NCBI RefSeq assembly: GCF_001428025.1
Contig: NZ_LMSC01000007.1
Coordinates: 680,968-744,967 of the forward strand
Length of the DNA: 64,000 nt
Direction: 5' to 3'
DNA from: Phycicoccus sp. Soil748
GTDB taxonomy: Bacteria; Actinomycetota; Actinomycetes; Actinomycetales; Dermatophilaceae
How positions within the stretch are numbered: position 1 is the first letter of the stretch; every line of letters starts with the position of its first letter. The translations under genes were made by a program, and so were the position numbers. Below, in pieces: positions 59,782-64,000 of this stretch. The notes below the pieces were generated by a model. It was not told the DNA's origin and made no database searches. It saw only the letters and a list, made by a program, of their open reading frames with translations.

Positions 59782-61065
59782 TCAGGGGGTGGCCGGCGCC
59801 TCCTGTGGCCCGAGCCACGCGAGGGCCGCCACCACGAGCGCTGCGGTCCCGGTGTCGAGCGTCGGCTGCATCACGGGTGCGAAGGCAGCGGAGTGGTTGA
59901 CAGGGATGTCCTGTGCGACGCGGCCCGCCTGTTCGGCCGCGCGGTACGCGTCAGGGGCGCTTCCACCGATACCCCAGTAGGAGTAGGGGATCCCCAGTGC
60001 CTTCGGGATGTCGCTGAAGTCCTCGCTCGCGCTCTGCAGGGGCAGGGTCCCCGCGCGCGAGCCGAAGTACGCGCTGAACGCGTCGCGCACCCGCGCCGTC
60101 GTGTCCTCGTCGTTGGTCGTGGCCGGGAAGCGGTCGAACAGCTCGAAGTCCGGTTCGCGTGGGCTGGCGGAGGCCTGGCACTCGGCGACCACGATGCGGC
60201 GGATGGCGTCGAGCACCGTCGTGCGGGTCTGCTCGTCGTAGGTGCGGACGTTCAGCTCCAGGACCGCGCTGTCGCCGATCACGTTGCTCTTGGTGCCGGC
60301 ATGGATGCTGCCGACGGTCACCACCGCGGTCTCGGTGGGGGCCACCTCGCGGGAGACGACCGTCTGCAGGCGCACGACGACCATGGCTGCCAGCACCACC
60401 GGGTCGACGGACGCCTGGGGCATCGACCCGTGGGCGCCGCGCCCGTACACGGTGACCCGCAGGCTGTCGGCTGCGGAGAGCACCGGCCCCGTCCGCGTGC
60501 CGACGGTCCCCGCCGGCATCGGGAGGACGTGCTGGGCGAGGGCGACGTCCACGTCGCCGACCTTCGTCGCGAGGGAGTCCTCGACCATCCGGCGGGCACC
60601 GTCACCGAGCTCCTCAGCCGGCTGGAAGAGGGCGACCAGCGTCCCGGCCCACTCGTCGCGGTGCAACGCGAGCAGGGTGGCAGCGCCGAGCAGGCACGTC
60701 ACGTGGACGTCGTGGCCACAGGCGTGCATCACCGGGACGTGGGTTCCGGTGGCGTCCGTGGCGCTGTCGGTGCTGGCGTAGGGGAGCCCGGTCGCCTCCA
60801 GGACGGGGAGCGCGTCCATGTCGGCACGCAGGAGGACCGTCTTCCCTTCGCCGTTGCGCAAGGTCGCGACCACCCCGGTGCCGCCCACGTGCTCGACCAC
60901 CTCGTACCCGGAGTCGCGCAGCCGGGCAGCCACGGCGCCGGCCGCGCGGTGCTCCTGGTGGGAGAGCTCGGGGTGCTGGTGCAGGTCCCGGTAGAAGTCC
61001 TCCTGCCACGGGCGCACCGTGGGCAGGTCGGCGAGCACTGCACCGGCAGGGCGGGTGTCGTTCAT
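59782..61065 (-). CDS. M20 family amidohydrolase/peptidase (IAA-amino-acid hydrolase-like)
   Basis: ATG 61065 with GGAGG 5 bp upstream gives 427 residues. Metal and catalytic motifs: RADMDALPV, VMHACGHDVHV, LFQPAEELGDGARRM (catalytic Glu pair) and the dimerisation domain GRGAHGSMPQASVDP, then SASEDFS. Members hydrolyse N-acyl or amide bonds of amino acids such as hippurate or N-acetyl-L-amino acids. The exact substrate is unknown. Confidence 0.88.
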   Translation of the reverse strand: MNDTRPAGAVLADLPTVRPWQEDFYRDLHQHPELSHQEHRAAGAVAARLRDSGYEVVEHVGGTGVVATLRNGEGKTVLLRADMDALPVLEATGLPYASTDSATDATGTHVPVMHACGHDVHVTCLLGAATLLALHRDEWAGTLVALFQPAEELGDGARRMVEDSLATKVGDVDVALAQHVLPMPAGTVGTRTGPVLSAADSLRVTVYGRGAHGSMPQASVDPVVLAAMVVVRLQTVVSREVAPTETAVVTVGSIHAGTKSNVIGDSAVLELNVRTYDEQTRTTVLDAIRRIVVAECQASASPREPDFELFDRFPATTNDEDTTARVRDAFSAYFGSRAGTLPLQSASEDFSDIPKALGIPYSYWGIGGSAPDAYRAAEQAGRVAQDIPVNHSAAFAPVMQPTLDTGTAALVVAALAWLGPQEAPATP

Positions 61066-61124
61066 GGTGCCTCCGGGGTGTTGGGCGACGGGGTGTGGTC
61101 CTCGACCGGGGAGCGGCGGGGGCC

Positions 61125-61847
61125 TCAGGCGTCGGGGGCCGGCTTCGGGGGGTGGCCGGAACGACGGCGCCGGCCGTCCTTGGACCGCAGGCGTGGATGG
61201 CGTCGTACGACGCGCGCCGGCGACCAGGCGTCGGCGGACGGCAGGATCCAGCCGCGCCACCGGGCGGCGAGGCACAACCCCGCGCCGGAGAGCAGGCCCA
61301 CCACCGAGCCGGCCGTGGGGTGGCCGGTCTCGCTCAGCCAGGCGAGGGCGCCGGCTCCCACCAGGGCGGCGGTGGCGTAGAGGGTGTTGCCGCCCAGGAT
61401 GCCGGGGACCCTGCGGAGCACGAGGTCCCGCACCGCACCTCCACCGACGGCGGTGACCGTGCCGAGCAGGATCGCGGGCAGCCAGCCCAGCCCCGCCCCG
61501 AGCGTCTTCTGGGCTCCTGCCGTCGCCCAGCAGCCGAGGGCCACGGCGTCGACCACCGGCCACAGCCGGTCCCAGGCCCGGCCGCGGACCCGGAGCAGGA
61601 AGGTCACCGCCGCGCCGAGAAGGGCGGTGAGGAGGTAGGCGTAGTCGGTCAGGGCCACGGGCGGCCCGTGCTGGAGCAGGACGTCGCGGATGATCCCGCC
61701 GCCCAGCCCCGAGAGGACCGCCAGGGTCGCGAAGCCGATCGGGTCCAGCCGCTCCTGCCGGGCGATCAGCCCGCCGAGGAGGGCGTTGCCGAGGACGCCG
61801 GTGAGGTCGAGGACACGGAAGACCTCACCCACACCAGCACTCTGCAC
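61125..61847 (-). CDS. UPF0126/TRIC-type membrane protein (YadS/YicG family)
   Basis: GTG 61847 gives about 240 residues; GTG 61832 is another choice. Two repeats of three helices each contain the family glycine motifs GLGGGIIRDVLL and AVGGGAVRDLVLRRVPG. Prokaryotic TRIC proteins are trimeric cation channels, and some members affect glycine transport. The C-terminus is basic and probably cytoplasmic. It lies 59 bp upstream of the M20 start on the same strand and may be co-transcribed with it. Confidence 0.82.
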   Translation of the reverse strand: MQSAGVGEVFRVLDLTGVLGNALLGGLIARQERLDPIGFATLAVLSGLGGGIIRDVLLQHGPPVALTDYAYLLTALLGAAVTFLLRVRGRAWDRLWPVVDAVALGCWATAGAQKTLGAGLGWLPAILLGTVTAVGGGAVRDLVLRRVPGILGGNTLYATAALVGAGALAWLSETGHPTAGSVVGLLSGAGLCLAARWRGWILPSADAWSPARVVRRHPRLRSKDGRRRRSGHPPKPAPDA

Positions 61848-61900
61848 CCACCCAGCATCCACGCCGAGGCCCACCGGCGCGACCGCGGTCACCTGGTCGG

Positions 61901-62845
61901 TCAGGACTGGAGGGTCGTGGAGGGTGACTGGCCGAACCGGTGCCGGTAGTCGGCGGCGAACCTGCCCGTGTGGCTCAGACCCCACCGGACGGCCACCTCG
62001 GTCACCGTGGTGGCGTCCTGTGCGTGCACGAGGTCGTGGTGGGCCCGGTCCAGGCGCACCTCGTGCAGGTACTGGAAGGGGCTGCGCCCCACGTACTCCC
62101 GGAACCCCTGCTGCAGCCGGCGCACGCTGACACCGGCGAGCTCAGCCAGCTCGGACGGGGTCCACGGTCGGGCGGGGTCGTCCTCGATCGCGGCGACGAC
62201 GCGGCGCACGATCCGGGGTCGGGTGCCCCGGGCTTCCGCGGGCTCCTCCGGCGCGCCGGTGAGCAGCAGCCCCGTCACCAGCAGCTCTCCGAGCTGTCGC
62301 TGCATCCGAGGGTCGGCCAACAGCCCCGGTGAACCGGACGTCACCCGGTCGAGGGCGCTCGTGAGCCATGCCAGCCAGTCGCGGCCCGCCGCGGAGCGCA
62401 GGTCGAGCTGCAGGGGGAGGGGACGTGGCCGGCGGGCGAGGACCCGCTCGTACTCGCGCCGCAGGAACTCCTCGTCGACCCGGAAACCCACCAGCGTGCA
62501 GGACGGGTCCCACGACGGGAGCTGCATCGCCGTGTCCGGGGGGCAGACGGTGGCTCGCTCGGAGTCGGACACCAGGGCCACGCCGGCGACGCGGTGCTCG
62601 AGCCGACCGGACGCGGCGATGTTCACCGCCCACGCCCCCGGGTGGTCGGTGTGCACGCGGACGGTCGCCCCGAGGGTCATGCGCGTGACCCGGCACGGCC
62701 CGAGGTCGACGACGCCCACCTCGGACAGGCCGGCCGGGCCCCGCGACAGGGGGCGCATGGAGTGCGGGAAGTACGCCTGGGCAACGGCGTCGTGGACGCC
62801 CTCCCAGTCGTCGAACGTGGGAGCCGAGGTGAAGACGTGGCTCAA
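61901..62845 (-). CDS. AraC-family transcriptional regulator
   Basis: TTG 62845 is preferred because AGGAGG lies 6 bp upstream; ATG 62878 would add 11 residues without a good site. The 314-residue product begins LSHVFTSAPTFDDWEGVH. An AraC-binding-like sensor domain (about 10-190) precedes the two-HTH AraC domain (about 205-310) with LAELAGVSVRRLQQGFREYVGRSPFQYL and VTEVAVRWGLSHTGRFAADYRHRFGQSP (quoted in part: LAELAGVSVRRLQQGF and WGLSHTGRFAADYRHRFG). The domain type resembles regulators of aromatic or alcohol catabolism. It lies next to a meta-cleavage-type hydrolase. Confidence 0.87.
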   Translation of the reverse strand: MSHVFTSAPTFDDWEGVHDAVAQAYFPHSMRPLSRGPAGLSEVGVVDLGPCRVTRMTLGATVRVHTDHPGAWAVNIAASGRLEHRVAGVALVSDSERATVCPPDTAMQLPSWDPSCTLVGFRVDEEFLRREYERVLARRPRPLPLQLDLRSAAGRDWLAWLTSALDRVTSGSPGLLADPRMQRQLGELLVTGLLLTGAPEEPAEARGTRPRIVRRVVAAIEDDPARPWTPSELAELAGVSVRRLQQGFREYVGRSPFQYLHEVRLDRAHHDLVHAQDATTVTEVAVRWGLSHTGRFAADYRHRFGQSPSTTLQS

Positions 62846-63047
62846 CGGGGACCTCCTCGTCCCATGGTCGTGCGCCATTGTCGCCGAGCGGGGGGACCGG
62901 GCTCAACAGCCGTCCGCGACGGCGTCCCCCGACCGCACCGGGCCGCTGCGCCCAGCGGATGGGGGCTGCGTCCAGCGGATCGTGCCGTGGCGTGGACGCG
63001 GCTAGCGTCCGCAGCCTCGACGGCGAGAGGAGGTCAGCGTGGGCGCA

Positions 63048-63881
63048 TCAGCCCAGGAAGTCGCCCACCAGGCGCGTGAACTCCTCGGCGTGCTCGATCT
63101 GCACCCAGTGGCCGCAGCGGCCGAAGACGTGCAGCTGGGCGTCGTCGATGAGCTCGAGCAGCCGCAGCGAGTTCGACAGGGGGATCACCTGGTCGTCCCG
63201 GCCGTGCACGACGAGGGTGGGCACCGCGATCGAGCGAATGAGGTCCTCGTCGACGGTCATGGCGTCGACGCTGTGCTGGCGCGGCGCGGGGAACATCGAG
63301 CTGAAAGCCTCCTGGACCCCGGGCCGGGTGGCGGCCTCCAGGCGCGAGCGGGCCAGGTCGTCGGTCAGCAGCGACCGGTCGTGGGCGAACACACCCATGA
63401 GGTCGCGCATGGCCTCCAGGGACGGCTCGAAACCCCACACTGCGTCCAGCCCCGGGGTGATCTCGAACGGCACACCGACACTCCCCATGAGCACCAGCCT
63501 GTCGACGCGCTCCGGTGCCCGGGTGGCCATGCTCAGGGCGAGCGCACCCCCGAAGCTGTTGCCCACCAACGAGACCCGCTCGAGGCCGAGGGCGTCGAGG
63601 AAGCCGAGCAGGTGGTCGGTCCAGGCCTGCATGCCGTACGCGACGCCGTCGGGGCGCTCGGTGTAGCCGAAGCCGAGGACGTCCGGGGCGAGGACCCGGT
63701 GCTGCCTGGCCAGCTCGGGCAGCGTGAGGCGCCAGTTCGCCCAGGCGGTCACCCCGGGCCCGGAGCCGTGGATGAGGACGACCGGCGAGCCCTCGCCGAC
63801 GTCGTGGTAGTTGGTCGCGATGCCGTCGACGTCGACGGTCAGGGCGATCTCGGGGCTGGTCCGGGTGGTCACGGCGCTCAC
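63048..63881 (-). CDS. Alpha/beta hydrolase, meta-cleavage product hydrolase-like
   Basis: GTG 63881 with GGAGGAG 6 bp upstream gives 277 residues. It has an oxyanion HGSGPGVTAWANW, nucleophile elbow GNSFGG, HGRDDQVIPLSNS with the Asp, and FGRCGHWVQIEHAEEF with the His, a close match in pattern to carbon-carbon hydrolases such as HsaD, BphD and DmpD. It would cleave a ring-fission product of an aromatic or steroid. The rest of such a pathway is not in the window and may lie beyond 64000. Confidence 0.85.
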   Translation of the reverse strand: MSAVTTRTSPEIALTVDVDGIATNYHDVGEGSPVVLIHGSGPGVTAWANWRLTLPELARQHRVLAPDVLGFGYTERPDGVAYGMQAWTDHLLGFLDALGLERVSLVGNSFGGALALSMATRAPERVDRLVLMGSVGVPFEITPGLDAVWGFEPSLEAMRDLMGVFAHDRSLLTDDLARSRLEAATRPGVQEAFSSMFPAPRQHSVDAMTVDEDLIRSIAVPTLVVHGRDDQVIPLSNSLRLLELIDDAQLHVFGRCGHWVQIEHAEEFTRLVGDFLG

Positions 63882-64000
63882 GGTGTCTCCTCCAGGGCGG
63901 GTCGCGGTCGGCGGGCGAGGTTCGGTCGGCACGCGGGGTTCGCGACCAGTGAGCCACGACCTCGCGCCGGACGGCCGGCGCGTTCCGGCGTGAGGAACGA
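63882..64000. other. Window end, no gene supported
   Basis: These 119 bp hold the GGAGGAG ribosome-binding site of the hydrolase at the left edge and otherwise no feature I can support. An upstream gene of the same strand may end just outside. Confidence 0.5.

Overview
The window is very GC-rich DNA with dense, often 4-bp-overlapping genes and many GTG starts. It carries a complete actinobacterial dcw (division and cell-wall) cluster followed by sepF, yggT and divIVA. Gene order, a MurE with the meso-DAP signature and DivIVA instead of MreB/MinD genes point to a high-GC actinobacterium of the order Micrococcales, with Intrasporangiaceae/Dermatophilaceae as my best guess from gene order alone. 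I see no phage, IS, CRISPR, tRNA or rRNA.

Region 1 (57-15072) is the least familiar part. Eight forward genes are packed stop-on-start: a sugar-nucleotide epimerase, two glycosyltransferases and five proteins carrying six aminoglycoside-phosphotransferase-like (APH-like) kinase domains, one of them fused to the C-terminus of an ABC exporter. A convergent lipoprotein lytic transglycosylase with a (PTTTTPD)n tail ends the block. Its upstream region shares a 20/25-identical motif with the upstream region of the first gene, so the block may be one regulon making and exporting a phosphorylated or otherwise modified cell-surface glycan. This is the best candidate for an undescribed system.

Region 2 (15111-49000) is housekeeping. 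A moxR-DUF58-transglutaminase operon runs divergently from mraZ-rsmH-ftsL-ftsI-murE-murF-mraY-murD-ftsW-murG-murC-ftsQ-ftsZ. The genes pgeF-yggS-sepF-yggT-divIVA follow, then a histone-like-tailed DksA/TraR protein, lspA, rluD, dnaE and an S9 oligopeptidase. The moxR/mraZ divergent region holds two near-identical, oppositely oriented MraZ-box-like elements, which suggests MraZ may act on both operons.

Region 3 (49033-64000) is accessory. It holds a PAS-GAF-PP2C-HATPase signalling phosphatase, a secreted M15-like/peptidoglycan-binding/FG-GAP protein preceded by six 11-bp tandem repeats, a small ORF, VOC and LysE genes, and a GyrI-like gene with a small partner. Next come a zinc alcohol dehydrogenase, a tandem universal stress protein, a 2TM protein and an APH/P-loop protein of the Rv2004c type. 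These last genes are associated with palindromes of the form GGGAC-N4-GTCCC, which match the core and spacing of the mycobacterial DosR/DevR box and suggest a hypoxia/redox stress regulon. The window ends with an M20 amidohydrolase, a UPF0126/TRIC membrane protein, an AraC regulator and a meta-cleavage-type alpha/beta hydrolase.
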